NCBI GenBank assembly: GCA_949318235.1
Contig: OX439131.1
Coordinates: forward strand, 3,617,964 to 3,681,963
DNA length: 64,000 nt
Direction of reading: 5' to 3'
Source of the DNA: Ecdyonurus torrentis
Lineage: Eukaryota; Arthropoda; Insecta; Ephemeroptera; Heptageniidae
Shown: piece by piece, positions 41,496 through 54,545 of the stretch
How positions within the stretch are numbered: position 1 is the stretch's first letter
Layout of the letters: each line of letters opens with the position of its first letter
The notes under the pieces: generated by a model
Seen by the model: only the letters and a program-made list of their open reading frames with translations
What the model was told of the DNA's origin: nothing
The model's database searches: none
Position numbers and translations under genes: made by a program

Positions 41496-41504
41496 AGCGT
41501 ATTC

Positions 41505-41627
41505 AAGTTTTTTTTATTATATCATCAATATATATTTTTTTACTGAAATTAATTTTATAAAATTTACAATTAATTTCAGTAAAAATATATATAATATATA
41601 ATATATAATGATAATAAAAAAACTTGA
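41505..41627. repeat. AT-rich hairpin
   Basis: CAAGTTTTTTTTATTATATC…TACTGAAATTAATTTT is mirrored by AATTAATTTCAGTA…GATAATAAAAAAACTTG. It directly follows the previous hairpin. Confidence 0.65.
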
Positions 41628-41859
41628 AAACCATAATAAAACATTTATGATTTAGGGAGGGGGGCATGTTTTTCACACAAAATAATGAATAATTATTCTC
41701 TTGATTTGTAATTAAAGATTCCATATTGTGCTGTTATCTTTTTAGTTTTTAGTACAAAAAAAGATAGTGACTATTAAAAGGAGAATAAATTATTATTTAT
41801 TTTTATTATTATTTGCAGGAACCTTTCTGCTTTCTAAGTTGTTGTTTTTTAAATACAAA

Positions 41860-41964
41860 AACGCCCCTTTGGGGCGCAGAGGGGCGCCAGCTTGGGGGGG
41901 GGGGGGGGGGACGCACACCGCGATCGCGGAGTAGCTCTTATGGCCAATCCGACCCTAATGTTAT
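41860..41964. mobile_element. Right end of a hAT-like element
   Basis: GC-rich sequence with a G-run (41896-41911) ends in GGCCAATCCGACCCTAATG, close to the inverted end of the element at 46969 (GCCAGTCCGACCCTG). The matching left end was not located, so the element's extent is unknown. Confidence 0.4.
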
Positions 41965-42581
41965 TTCTTTATAAGATATTTGATTCCATCTATACTTTAA
42001 TTTCAGTGATTTTCTTTTTTATAATTTAATTTGACATAGAAAGTAGTTATATATTGTTTTAAACAATAAACGTTTATCATATGATATGAAATACAAATAT
42101 TTAAAGAACGTTTTGCTGCAGCATAATTATATTGAGCCGTCATATATGATAATCGTTTTAGTGTTAGGTGACAATTTTTACATATAAAATCAATCATTAA
42201 TAAGTCAATGAATTCTTTTAATTTTATATTTGGCTATGGTTACTCGTTGTCAGAGAAATATTTCAATTGACTGACAGAACCAAATTAAATAAACATTTAA
42301 AACTCTCGCGCTGAAAGAACCGAAACGATTGCTTTTTGAAATGTTCACGAAAATTTTGCAGTCATACTGTTATATAGTTTTATTAAACTTTTATCAAGTG
42401 TTCCAGCATAAGACTAAAATAAATTTTCTCCAATTTGTGTCTGCAACTTTAATTGTTTTAGTGGTGCCCATTGAATATAATATCTGCAATTTTTTTACTA
42501 CATATTTCTTGATACAAATAAAACCTACAAGAAATTAAATAATTTTTTTTCAAATAATAAAGAATGTTTAAAAAACTACAT

Positions 42582-43608
42582 AATGCTTCTTACCGGCCAT
42601 ATCAGTGCCCCCTAATTTTCATAAATTACTATGGCGCAGATATAGAAGTCCACTTTTGAGTGTAAAAAGCACTCTGAAAACGGGAGTCGGAAGGTTTGAC
42701 TTTCTTGTGATAGCTCAATAATGTTATTGAGTATCTAAATTTATGCATTAGCCTTCGCAAATATAAATATTATAATTAAAAATAACAAATTAATGTTGTG
42801 TTGATGATCAGTTGGCTTTGAAAATTATTTAGCCGCGAAAAGATCACTAATTTTATGATAGCTTAAATATAGAGCTGCGCAGAAACATATTTCCGTTTAC
42901 AGTGTGGCAATGCGCAACATATTTCGATACCTCTTTGAGTTATGAACGCACAGTCACGCACAGTGTTGCCAGAGCGGAACGGAGCGGTATATGGCGGAAT
43001 AAAGGAACGCAAAATGGATGCCGCTCATGTTGATGCAGCCGCGGTAAGCTGAAATCGAGTCTCGGTATCTATGTTACGCATTATAGTGAGTAATTAAACT
43101 ATTATTGATAAACCTAGTATATTTTGACTACCAAATAAGATTGTTTAGAAGCAATATTATGCTAAAATTGCCAGTCACACAAAACCAGCTGACGAAGTAG
43201 CATTCGTTTCGTTTTTGTTTTTTTGGCTCTGTTCGAAAACGGCAAGATGCTAAAAAAATATGTTGCGCATCGCCACACGATATAAACGGAAATATGTTTC
43301 TGCGCAGCTCTATTTAAGCTAAAGATAAAATTAACGATCTTTTGCCGCTAAAAATTATTCAAGCCAAATGATCATTAATACAACTTTAATTTGTTATTTT
43401 TAATTAAAATATAGACTTTTGCGAAAACTAATGCATAAATTTAGACACTCAATAACATTATTGAGCTATCACAAGAAAGTCAAACCTTCCGACTCCCGTT
43501 TTCAGAGTGCTTTTTACACTCAAAAGTGGACTCCTATATCTCCGCCATAGTAAGTCATGAAAATTAGGGGGCACTAGCACTGACGACGTCATGGCCGGAC
43601 AAAAGCAT
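42582..43608. mobile_element. 1.03 kb foldback element
   Basis: The arm 42582-42930 is the reverse complement of about 43250-43608. Shared words include CCGGCCAT, GTGCCCCCTAATTTTCAT, GAGTGTAAAAAGCACTCTG and GCTGCGCAGAAACATATTTC. The ~320-bp middle (42931-43249) is less AT-rich. No coding content; no clean duplication. Confidence 0.72.
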
Positions 43609-43615
43609 TGGAGTA

Positions 43616-43766
43616 CCCAGTAAACCACAGTTTTTTCACATGTACATTGCAAGTACTTTTCCGATGCAAGAATGTCAGTACCAGTGACGTCACATGAGCT
43701 GGGAGTGACACTCTTACATAGGAAAAGTACTTGCAAACTACTTGTGAAAAACTGTGGTTTACTGGG
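43616..43766. mobile_element. TA-target MITE, 151 bp
   Basis: The ends CCCAGTAAACCACAG and CTGTGGTTTACTGGG are perfect inverted repeats; TA flanks both sides (43614-43615, 43767-43768). The pairing extends inward through GCAAGTACTTTTCC. Tc1/mariner-type by target. Confidence 0.8.
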
Positions 43767-43816
43767 TATAATAAAATTATATAATGATTAAAAAAACTAA
43801 TACTTAAAAAAATATA

Positions 43817-44430
43817 CAGTCGGTTCAATTCCGAGTCTATTCACTTCCGAGTTGGTTCAAATCGCCCTTTATTTAAAATAAAATAATATATAGTTGGTTT
43901 ACTTCCTGACTTATAAAAACAGTCGGTTCAATTCCGAGTCGGTTCAAATCCCTTTATTTAAAATAAAATAATATATATAGTCGGTTCACTTCCTGACTTA
44001 TAAAAACAGTCGGTTCAACTCCGAGTCGATTCTTTTCCGAGTCGGTTTAAATCCCTTTATTTAAAATAAAATAATATATAGTACCTCAGTTCACTTCCTG
44101 ACTTATAAAAACAGTCGGTTCAACTCCGAGTCGATTCACTTCCAAGTCGGTTCAAATCCCTTTATCTAAAATTAAATAATAATATATAGTCGGCTCACTT
44201 CCTGACTTATAAAAACAGTCGGTTTAACTCCAAGTCGATTAACTTCCGACTCAGTTCACGTCTGATTTTTTTTTTTATTTAAAAAAAAAGTAGGTTCAGT
44301 TCCTGGTCGGTTCACTTTTACTAGTTGATTCAAAAGCCACTATTTTAAAAAAAATAAATAAGAGTCGTTTCACTTCCGAGTCGATTCATTTCCCACATTT
44401 ATCAAATATTTATATAAGTCAGTTCAACCC
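43817..44430 (-). repeat. GAACCGACTCGG minisatellite (reverse orientation)
   Basis: Repeats of GTCGGTTCAATTCCGAGTCG with TTTATTTAAAATAAAATAAT spacers, about 85-105 bp per unit, five or more units. It is the mirror partner of 35818-36540. Confidence 0.8.
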
Positions 44431-44506
44431 CTAGTAAAAAAAAAATTCAATATAGCAATGTTGCCAAACTTAAGTAATTTTAAGAGTACCCACACTCCTG
44501 CCTATC

Positions 44507-45897
44507 CCCATATAAAAATTTTTGATTTCTATTTGAATTCTATTAAATTTCAAATTTAATATTTTTATAATGCTTTTATATTGCTTTGGAAACGTTTCCA
44601 AATGAATTCTTTTGTTTCAAATAGAATGCTTTTAGAAGTGTCCATATAAAATCTCAAAAATCATAAAATTAATTTTGATGGAAATCTTTTGTAAAGGTCG
44701 CGTGCCATTTCAAAAATAATAATAATAATAAATAAAAAAGAATTTATTTGGAAGTGTAAATAATTTTTACCCCTCACACGTTTACAAAAGAATTCTATGA
44801 CATTTATATATTTCCCCTACATTTTGTTTATAGGAGCTTCTTTAGTGCTACGCTAGCTCTAAATTTTGCAGCTCGTGTAGCTCGTCAGCTCGTACATGGG
44901 CAACTGGGCCAGATCTGATCTTAGATCATAGTTTCGATTTCCTGTCGATTGGCACTATTTCCAAGATCCTCAGATTTGCGGTTCCCGAGATAATCGCCCT
45001 TTTTGTCCGAATTTCAGGTTAAAACGGGTCGAAGGAGGCAAAAAATTAAAATTCTGACAAGTCATTATCGATAGATCTCGCTGAGATATAGCCGGTTTTT
45101 AAATTACAAATTTATAGGATAAAATTTGACGAAATGCCAGGGGGTTTTCGGTTTTGACTGGCGGTTTTTCTCTCATATCTCAAACAATTATTTTTGTAAA
45201 TGTATGAAATTTCGTACATAGATCACCATAAAGACAACAATTCTGATTATAAGTATTTTAAATTTTTTTAAATAGCCGCGACCCTAGAAATTGCAAAAAA
45301 ATAAAAAAGCAGAGCTTTTTTTTCAATTTTGGTTTGCAACCTTATATTTTGATTCCAAACTATTTAGAAAAGAAAATATTTCAAAAAAATTATTTTTAAT
45401 CAATTAATTTATTAATTTACTAATTTTTGAAAATTCGCACAATAAATAACAATTTTACTGTAAAATAATTTTATGGAAATCTTTTATAAACGTTTTTTAA
45501 TACTTTCACTTTTATTTTTCATTTTGAATAATATGGAATACAATTGGAAACTTTTAAATCACCCACAGCTATAAAATAGAAATCAATTGGAAACGACTAT
45601 AAAATATAGAATTTGTGGAAATTATTTCCACACGTCAATAAAATTTTATTTGAAAAAAGAATTCAAATAGAAACGTATGTTTTATGCTAGAATTCAAATA
45701 GAAACCTATGTTTTATACTATAGAATTCAATTGGAAAGGTTTTAATAATGTAGAAATTATTTAGAAAAATAGCTTAAAATATTTCTTATTGCAGTGGAAA
45801 TGTTTGGAAGCGTTTTTTATTCCATAGAATTGCAATAGAATTCAAATTTATTTTTTAGAATTGCACTCTACATTTTTTCCAAGTCTTTTATTTTTAT
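44507..45897. mobile_element. 1.39 kb insertion in region B right arm, unknown class
   Basis: The opposite arm (31840-31860, GGGATGCAGTAGGCAGGAG) lacks this segment, so it inserted within CCTA/CTGCAT. Inside, GAATTCAAATAGAAACG- and TTTGGAAACGTTTCC-type words repeat in both orientations. No open frame. The target duplication appears to be two bases or none. Confidence 0.55.
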
Positions 45898-45945
45898 ACT
45901 GCATCCCCTCCACTTTGAAACAGTCGGTTCATTTCCTGGGCCCCG

Positions 45946-45947
<2 letters not shown>

Positions 45948-45978
<31 letters not shown>

Positions 45979-45984
45979 ATATAT
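45948..45984. repeat. (AT)n tract, region B right arm (outer piece)
   Basis: Corresponds to the start of the 31695-31797 tract in the left arm; the rest of the tract is at 49678-49753. Confidence 0.8.
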
Positions 45985-47917
45985 TAGTGGCGTAGCCATG
46001 ATTTTACCACAGGGGGGGTTCAGGACAGAAGCGCTGGGGCGAAGCCCCCAAAAGCCCGCCGCAGGCGTGAAATTTTTTGAGGCTACGCCCCTTTTTTGAT
46101 GAAATTTGCACTTGAAATGTATTTAAAATGCATTCAATTTTAAATGAGGTAAAATTTAGTTTCTAGATTTTGGACATACATACTTCTACAACATTTTCCT
46201 TGCTATTAATATTTTATATTAGGAGACAAAACTTTTTGATATTTAATCAATGTCTTGACTGGGACTACGCAGTGGTGTAGTACTATAACACAATATGGCA
46301 AGCAAGCAAAGAAAAAAAAATTAAATGGATCTATATAATTAGGCAACCCCTTTGGCGAATTTTGCCAAAATACGGATCTCGCATTCTACCAATATTTTGA
46401 AGCTCGGCATATTTTTAAGGGAACATTTTCTTAAAGAATTCTTTAAAATAGAAAACTTATTTTAAAATTACCTAAAAATTATGAATAACTGTATAGTGAC
46501 TGTATTTCATTTTAGCACTGCATTTACGCAGTCCGCAGTACATAAAACACCTGATGACCGCAACCCGAAGTACATAGAAACTTAAAAAATATACCACTGA
46601 AAGAAAATTCTTACGTTACATAGTTAAAAGAGAGCATTTAAGAAATTCAAAATTACAACCCTAAAATATTTTTCACAATTTTAAGCTTCATCATTGATAG
46701 AAAGCAAGCTTTTTTTTTTTTTTTTTTTGAATAGATTTGTATTTTATATAAATTTACTTTTTAGATTTGTCCGTTTAATCTATTATTTGTTATTTATTAT
46801 TATTATTTTTTATAAAGTTCCAAAGTACTCATTAGGTAATATTGTTTTACGGCAAAATAAAAATCAATCAAAATTAGAGAGAATTTCAGCACCTCTTTTA
46901 TTGCAAGCAATTTTTGCTATATAAGTTTACTTCTTTTAAGTCTATTCGTCCTGTCCTTTTGGTAATGCCAGGCTCGGACTGGCCATAAGAGCAAGTTCGC
47001 AATTGCGGACGCGGCCCCCCCTGTTTGGAGGCCCCTAAGGCCCAAAAAGGGGCGTAACTAGGGTGTTACGCACCCTTGTGGCCCCTAAAAAGGGTGTTAC
47101 ACCCCTTTTGCGGACGAGGCCCCTTGATTGCCAGTCCGACCCTGAGTAATGTATATATCACTTCTGCTTCTATGGTGATCTTTTTTAGTGTAAAACAATT
47201 TTTTTAAATATTATGGTAATATAAGTAATAACAATTCATATCTTTAAAAAATATTTGCTATATTTAACTCTACATTTTTTTTATACTTTTTTTATTATTA
47301 TTATTTTTTTTTCTATTTTTGTTAACACCAGATTCAAAAGAGAATGAGTATCGGAACAAAACTGGGTAATTTGAAATAGAACCTAAGAACTAATGGAAAA
47401 TTATAATGGAAATTGCAAAGAATGTCTCGAATGGGGAATTTTTATCCTTACACCGCAGTTTTTTTCTAACTTTTTGCAACAACACAAAAATAAAAATCAT
47501 CGAATATGGACTAGTATGAACATAATATATGCTTGAAAACTGGGTAGTTTTTACTTTTATAATTTTTTTTCACGGAAAATAGAAAAATTACAAATAAATG
47601 CAAAACGTAGTTATAGTTACGTACTCGATTGGTTAGTACGACTACAAAATATTTGGTATTATATCTTTGAAGCTAATAGTGTCTATACCGCTGTACTATG
47701 TATCAGCATAGTATAAGTATACTATGGTATCAGTGGGGTGAAGAATGTAGAATAAGTAAAAACTAAAAATTAAACATATTCGAGCGAAGCGAGAAATTTT
47801 TTATGATTTTTCTCCTAAAATAAGATTTTTGTTGCACAATTGTTGTTCAATTTTTATATATTTGCCAAATCCACAGGGAGGGTTTGAGCCCCCCCCCCCC
47901 CCCTGGCTACGCCACTG
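45985..47917. mobile_element. hAT-like element, 1.93 kb
   Basis: The ends TAGTGGCGTAGCCATG and CCTGGCTACGCCACTG are inverted with two mismatches, and G- and C-runs lie just inside. The flanking 8-mers do not match, possibly because the left flank is (AT)n. A GCCGCAGGCG block near the left end recurs at 38730 and 63525. No coding capacity. Confidence 0.6.
46969..47144. mobile_element. Nested hAT-type MITE, 176 bp
   Basis: The ends CAGGCTCGGACTGGC and GCCAGTCCGACCCTG are inverted. The 8-bp flanks GGTAATGC and AGTAATGT match at six positions. The interior has GGGTGTTAC repeats and GC-rich sequence. Confidence 0.7.
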
Positions 47918-49676
47918 ATATCACGGTTTAAAAAATTTAGCTCTTCAATACATAAAAATAGCCGTAATGAAAATATCGGAGTACAGCGGAATGAAACGGT
48001 TGGCTCGTGCTTTACTTTTCCGCTGCTCCACGTAATTTTAACAATCGAGATATGCGTTTTGATACGACTTAACCGACTCCTACCCATACGCTTTCAGTTG
48101 TTTCATCCCCCTACGCTCCGCGCTCGTAGTCGAAGAAAACACTGGCTCAGCGTTTTGCATCGCGCCGCGCTCCGGCGTTCTCCTCTGATACGAGAATATG
48201 TGTAATAATATTTTTCGTTAATTTTTGTATTTCTTTATTTTATTTTATTGCTCATAGAAATAATTTGTTTGCTGTGTTGCCAAATTTTTTTTCCTTTCTT
48301 GTCTTAGAATGTAAGAAGTGTTACTATATACTTGGCTATTTGTTGTATTTGGGTTTATTTTAACTATATAGTGCTTTGTATACGTAAGAAAATTAAACAT
48401 TTAATTTTATTTACTACCATTATTTCATCATTATAAACGTAATTTAATAATAATAACAATAATACAAGCGAAGAGCGTACTTATAAAATTTGAAAGCAAA
48501 AAGCGTATCAATGTTTAATACACGGATTAGGACAAAGAAATAAAACCAAAGAAAAAATTGCTATTGAAAATTGTTAATTGAAACAGATAAAAATATAAAT
48601 AATGCACCTCATCTCTGTGAGACCGTGAGTTATACATATTGTCATGTTATACACAGAACTAAAAATTGCTTTCAAAAGTTATAAGTACTACACTTCACTT
48701 TAAAATAAATATCACTATTATAACATTAGGGCGATACTGAAGAAAATCAGAAAATTATGTACCACAGTACAAAATTATCTTTACATTGAATGCGACGAAG
48801 AGTTTTCACGTCGTCGTTTCGCTGTTGTGTTTGAGGCTCTACTAGTTGGCTACTTCTGGCTATGTTCTGCTTTTACCAAGCTGTATCTAAGAAAAACCGT
48901 TAAAACTAACAATAATTTAGGGGGAGGAAAGAATGAGTGGTGCTGAAGTAAAAATTAGTAAAAATGAAGGTAATGGTAAGAGAAATACCGCGTGCACCAC
49001 GAGAAAATGAGTTGCGCGCTCACTCGTAGTACAAAAAAACACTGGCTCAGCGTTTTGAAACGCGGCTCGCCGTTGTGCATCTTCTCTTGCAGACTGTTTT
49101 TGGCCAGAACGAATGAAAGAGACTAAAATCACTTAAATAGTCTTTTTAGAGCGGAGTAGAGAAAAACGCTGGTTGAGGGATACTTAAAGCCATAGACCGC
49201 ATAAAACAACATGAGCTTTTTAATGAATAAACACGAAATGGGATCTTCAAAACTGATGACAATTTTTACCAGAATGTTAATGTAGCCCCACGAGAGAGCG
49301 TGAAAATACTGTAAAGTATGCAATTTGCGTGAAAATTCATGTTTATGACGTCAGAAACATGCAAAAATTAGTATGAAAATGTTGTGCGGGTTGCATAAAT
49401 CGAATTTTCTAATCTGTGCTACTGGGCTAAAGTTGGGTTTTGAGACAAACTAACGTTATTTTTGTAAATCCCATCAAGTGTTTTGTGATATTAATGCTTA
49501 TGTTTTTCTCCGGTCTATGCCTTTAATACCATTGGATTGCAGATTTCTTTGCAGACATTGAGAGTTTTTCCGTAGCTCACGTCTTTCTCTACGTTTGATA
49601 TTTAACCAAACACGGTGTTTCTTTAAAACCACGGGTCCAGCGATAATTCGTACTACAAATGCTATTATTTTTAACC

Positions 49677-49677
<1 letters not shown>
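47918..49677. other. Remainder of a 3.7 kb insertion between split (AT)n tracts
   Basis: This lies in the right arm of region B but is absent from the left arm, so it entered with or next to the hAT at 45985. Two related blocks share GAAAACACTGGCTCAGCGTTTTG-type sequence (about 48130-48165 and 49025-49065). No open frame with coding character; no ends recognised. Confidence 0.45.

Positions 49678-49753
<76 letters not shown>
49678..49753. repeat. (AT)n tract, region B right arm (inner piece)
   Basis: Continues the tract at 45948-45984 once the 3.7 kb insertion is removed. Confidence 0.95.
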
Positions 49754-49754
<1 letters not shown>

Positions 49755-49763
<9 letters not shown>

Positions 49764-52104
49764 GTATGATGTACAGTATCTTTTATACCACTGTTATAGT
49801 GCGAGTAATATATTTCAAAGTCAGTCCATCTTCTTATTGCTTTCATGAAATTCAAGTATTTATTCTTTTGATGATTTTGAGGAGCACATCAAGTTTACTG
49901 TATCACTGTTTCACGAAAACTGGATAAAACTTTTCAAATTTGAAATAAATAAGTATGTTAATTAAAATTTACTAAGAAGACTCGCAAGATTAAAAAACAA
50001 TAAAGTTAGATAATAAAAATTAACTATACCATCTTTCAACATTTATAACATTAATTTCTAAAGCAGAAACTTGGTAAATTTTTACTAATTAAAATATCAG
50101 AATATCATTATAATAAGTTCACTATATAAGCTAAGTTTAATTATAGTTAGTAAACTATTTTTTTCCGTAATGCAAATACTCATGGCAGAGAAATTATTAA
50201 CTCTCTTAATGAAAATAAAGCAATATTTATACATTACCTGCTCAAAATTCTTGGCCAAGACCTTGCAAGATCTTGAACAAGATTTTTCGTCAAGACCTTG
50301 CAAAGTTTTGAGTAAAGATCTTGCAAGGTCTTGACCAAAAAATCTTTTTCAAGATCTTGAACATTTAGAAAAAAAAAATCCTAAATTGTAATAAATAAAT
50401 AAGCATCGCATAGCTGCTGAACATTTGGCGATGAAATGTAAAGAGAGATTTAAAAAAAAAATTTGGCGGTGGAATTATTTTAAACGCTTTAACTTTTATT
50501 TTTTTAACACCCATCTAACTTCTGCCCACACTCCAGGTTGCTTAACTTCGGTGATTGCATGGGAGCCGGTCCTAGCACTGCAGTTCTGTAACAGACATTA
50601 TACATACGAATACTTTGCGTTTTGAACTATATTATATATAACATTGTACTTCGGACTTGTACTGCCAATAAGTATATACCCTCACCCCTAAAAATATGAA
50701 ATTTGGTATTTAGGGGTAAAAAGGGGCGAGGAATACGAAATAATTGAATTAGTTTTATTATATTATAACTGGTATTTATATATATATATATATATATTTT
50801 TTACTTAAAATTACAAGTTTATTGACTTTATTTTTACTCGCAAAAAAAATCAACTTATGCGAGTAAAAAAAGAATAAAAAAAGGATTTTAATTCACCCCC
50901 AACTCATTTAAGGGTGGTTTTAGCCTAAGGGTAGTTCAAAGATCTTGATTTATCTTGCAAGATTTTTTTTAATTATATTCTGCAATTTTGTTAAAAATGC
51001 GGAACTTTTTGAGTATATAAAAAAATAATAAAAAAATACTCATACACCCCTAACTCATTTTAGGGTGCAGCCAAAGGGGTAGTTCAAGATCTTGACCATT
51101 TTTGCCAGATTTTCAAAATTTTAAATTTCGTTTAAAATAATATTCATTAACGTTATTATTAAAATTGCCGCGTTGCTAATAATTATATATACAAAAAAAG
51201 AATACTTATGATAATAATATTGCATGAATAATTATATATAACGTTGCAATTATATCCATTTGTGATCAAAGTGTGGTATTGACTATTGCTATAGACACGC
51301 GTGACATCTTCACTGCGTCAGAATGTACATCCGCGTCACCAATTACATCATACGTCCTTGCGGCCAGTTAACAACAATAAAAGAAAATAAAAGGTATGAT
51401 GGGACAACGCACTCGTTAGTCGGGGCCTTTTCTCGTCCCTAAGCATAACCCGCTGGTGATTATGGTACCTTTAGGTTTTAAATGTATGTGACTTTGTAAT
51501 CACTTAGTTGCTCACGCAGCAAGATTTCTTCCAAGCAATCATGCACCAACATCTTTGCTTACAGGCGAGACCTTCGACCATCGGTGGGGAACCTACCATA
51601 CTCAGTAACTGAGCTCCAATCCGATGGCGTTTGTTGCCACCCCTCTATAGTGAATATACTTTTTTATTATTATTATTATTATTATCATTTTAATGCAATC
51701 TCGCGCTGGCTTGTTTCGTATTTTTGGACTGCATTTTTAACTTTATGAGACGGTATACTGCACGTAGAAATAACGCATATGCAACGTGCACTGTACACTC
51801 CCCCGAGATAAATCTGACCGGTCGCGTTAAAGTCTCCTCATATATTTAACATTTGGAGACATGAACGCTGCGGTCAGATTTATCTCGTCGGTGTCGTGTA
51901 CCTATATTTTTGTTTCGTCGAGGTGGTCGTGAAAAAAATTTCTATTCTAAACAGTCACAACGTAGCATGCTAGGAAAAATAATAATAAAAAAAGTTTTAC
52001 TGTAATGTTAAAAGTACTTTTTCCTTTTCCATAATTCTAATATTTCTATGTGCAAATTCTGAAGACTTTATATTTGAAGTTTGATGTAGCATGCAAGGTC
52101 AAAC
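49755..52104 (-). repeat. Region B right arm (B copy 2)
   Basis: Reverse complement of 29325-31690 with only scattered differences, including the 5S-like block, the CAAG/CTTG array and the 85-bp hairpin. Confidence 0.88.
50508..50584 (-). pseudogene. 5S-rRNA-derived block, inverted copy
   Basis: On the minus strand it carries ATCACCGAAGTTAAGCAACC and GTTAGATGGGTG, as at 30866-30940, with the same truncation. The two copies are essentially identical, as expected for the two arms of region B. Confidence 0.65.
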
Positions 52105-52927
52105 CAGGCTATACTTTATACCCTATGTTAATTGTGTCTCCGTTTTCAAGCATATTGCTGTTTTCGACAACCAGGTGGCTCTGGTTAACAAACACCCCAC
52201 CCACCCACGCTCACACGATGCATTCGAACACTCATACCTCCCTTTTGTACATTACATTTTGCCTTTTTCTTATAAATGCATTTTTTTCTTGTGCGCGATC
52301 TTTTTCAAGAGAAGGTGAAAACTATCAATGCATTAACTTAACTTCTAATTGTCGTAGAATCACGAATGAAACGAGAAAATAAGTTATTTTTTTACAAAAC
52401 TATGTAATAAATGATAAAATTAAGGCTATCATGAATATTCAAGAAAGTTAATATTTCGATTGAACTTTTATTACTCTTGCAGTTTCATGCTGTGACTACC
52501 CTTTTCGGTCCTTTTCGAGAGGGATCAGTGAAAAATATCAATGCATTACTTGACTTCTAATTGTCGTAGAATCACGAATGAAACGAGAAAATAAGTTGTT
52601 GTTTTTACAAAACTATTTAATGAATGATAAAATTAAGGCTATCATAAATATTTGAGAAAGTTAATATTTCGATTGAATTTTTATTACTCTTGCGATTTCA
52701 CGCTGTGACTACCCTACATAACCTTCCAGTTGCCTCGTCCCCCTCACCCCCCGTTGGAGGGAGATTGTAAATTTTTCTTTCATACTGAAAAAGACCTCTC
52801 GAGAGTAAGAAAAAATGACAATAAGTACAAATACTGCCATCCAGTGAACAGAACCACGATGAGAAAAAACGGCGACATTCCGTCCATATGGTCAAGACTC
52901 AAGAGTTATATATATTCTTTATTATAT
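52105..52927. mobile_element. 823-bp insertion with 8-bp duplication (family E)
   Basis: The exact direct repeat GGTCAAAC (52097-52104 and 52928-52935) flanks it; the opposite arm has one copy (about 29341-29348 complement), proving insertion. The ends show no obvious inverted repeat. Inside are two ~190-bp family E units (52315-52500, 52535-52720) related to those at 9283-9860. Confidence 0.75.
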
Positions 52928-53117
52928 GGTCAAACTTAGAGAAAGTACTTCTCTTATAGCTATATAGATCAAAACACATGCATATAATATGTAAGCGAAA
53001 TATGAAGTTTAAGGAACTCCTGCGATTATCATTATTTGATGTGTTGTACGTGAGCAAGGGTTGTATTAAAAGTGATGACAATTTTCCTGGTTCAAAAAAT
53101 GATAGTCTCAAAATAGT

Positions 53118-54360
53118 TCATGTCTCCAAATGTTAAATATATATGAGGAGACTTTAACGCGATACCGGTCAGATTTATCTCGGGGGAGTGTACAGTGCAC
53201 GTTGCATATGCGTTATTTCTACGTGCAGTATACCGTCTCATAAAGTTAAAAATGCAGTCCAAAAATACGAAACAAGCCAGCGCGAGATTGCATTAAAATG
53301 ATTTAATAATAATAATAAAAAAAAAGTATATTCACTATAGAGGGGTGGCAACAAACGCCATCGGATTGGAGCTCAGTTACTGAGTATGGTAGGTTCCCCA
53401 CCGATGGTCGAAGGTCTCGCCTGTAAGCAAAGATGTTGGTGCATGATTGCTTGGAAGAAATCTTGCTGCGTGAGCAACTAAGTGATTACAAAGTCACATA
53501 CATTTAAAACCTAAAGGTACCATAATCACCAGCGGGTTATGCTTAGGGACGAGAATAGGCCCCGACTAACGAGTGCGTTGTCCCATCATACCTTTTATTT
53601 TCTTTTATTGTTGTTAACTGGCCGCAAGGACGTATGATGTAATTGGTGACGCGGATGTACATTCTGACGCAGTGAAGATGTCACGCGTGTCTATAGCAAT
53701 AGTCAATACCACACTTTGATCACAAATGGATATAATTGCAACGTTATAATATATAATTATTCATGCAATATTATTATCATAAGTATTCTTTTTTTGTATA
53801 TATAATTATTAGCAACGCGGCAATTTTAATAATAACGTTAATGAATATTATTTTAAACGAAATTTAAAATTTTGAAAATCTGGCAAAAATGGTCAAGATC
53901 TTGAACTACCCCTTTGGCTGCACCCTAAAATGAGTTAGGGGTGTATGAGTATTTTTTTATTTACTTTTTTATATACTCAAAAAGTTCCGCATTTTTAACA
54001 AAATTGCAGAATATAATTAATAAAAATCTTGCAAGATAAATCAAGATCTTTGAACTACCCTTAGGCTAAAACCACCCTTAAATGAGTTGGGGGTGAATTA
54101 AAATCCTTTTTTTATTCTTTTTTTACTCGCATAAGTTGATTTTTTGCGAGTAAAAATAAAGTCAATAAACTTGTAATTTTAAGTAAAAAATATATATATA
54201 TATATATATAAATACCAGTTATAATATAATAAAACTAATTCAATTATTTCGTATTCCTCGCCCCTTTTTACCCCTAAATACCAAATTTCATATTTTTAGG
54301 GGTGAGGGTATACTTGGAAGTACAAGTCGGAAGTACAATGTTATTTTATATAATTATAAT
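53118..54360 (+). repeat. Region B arm, third copy (direct), first part
   Basis: Matches 29585-30815 almost base for base. The element resumes at 58785 after element C, but the part equivalent to 30820-31055, including the 5S-like block, is missing. Confidence 0.85.
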
Positions 54361-54479
54361 ATATGTGAGTTTGTAATTTAAAGTAGTTTGAACGAGGTTG
54401 TTAACAGCTGATTTTAAATTTATTTGAAGTTTGGCGCTCCCTTGATTTTAAATTAATCATTAAAAACTTTGCAATAACC

Positions 54480-54545
54480 AAGTCTCGATCCGCTGACCCT
54501 CGTCATGTAAAAGCAGCGCTCTACCAACTGTGCTGTCAAGGCACT
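54480..54545 (-). pseudogene. Possible tRNA-like relic
   Basis: On the minus strand, CAGTTGGTAGAGCGCTG resembles a tRNA D-arm/box A and GGATCGAGACTTGG resembles box B, at about normal spacing. The stems do not pair well, so this is at most a decayed tRNA or SINE head. Confidence 0.4.
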
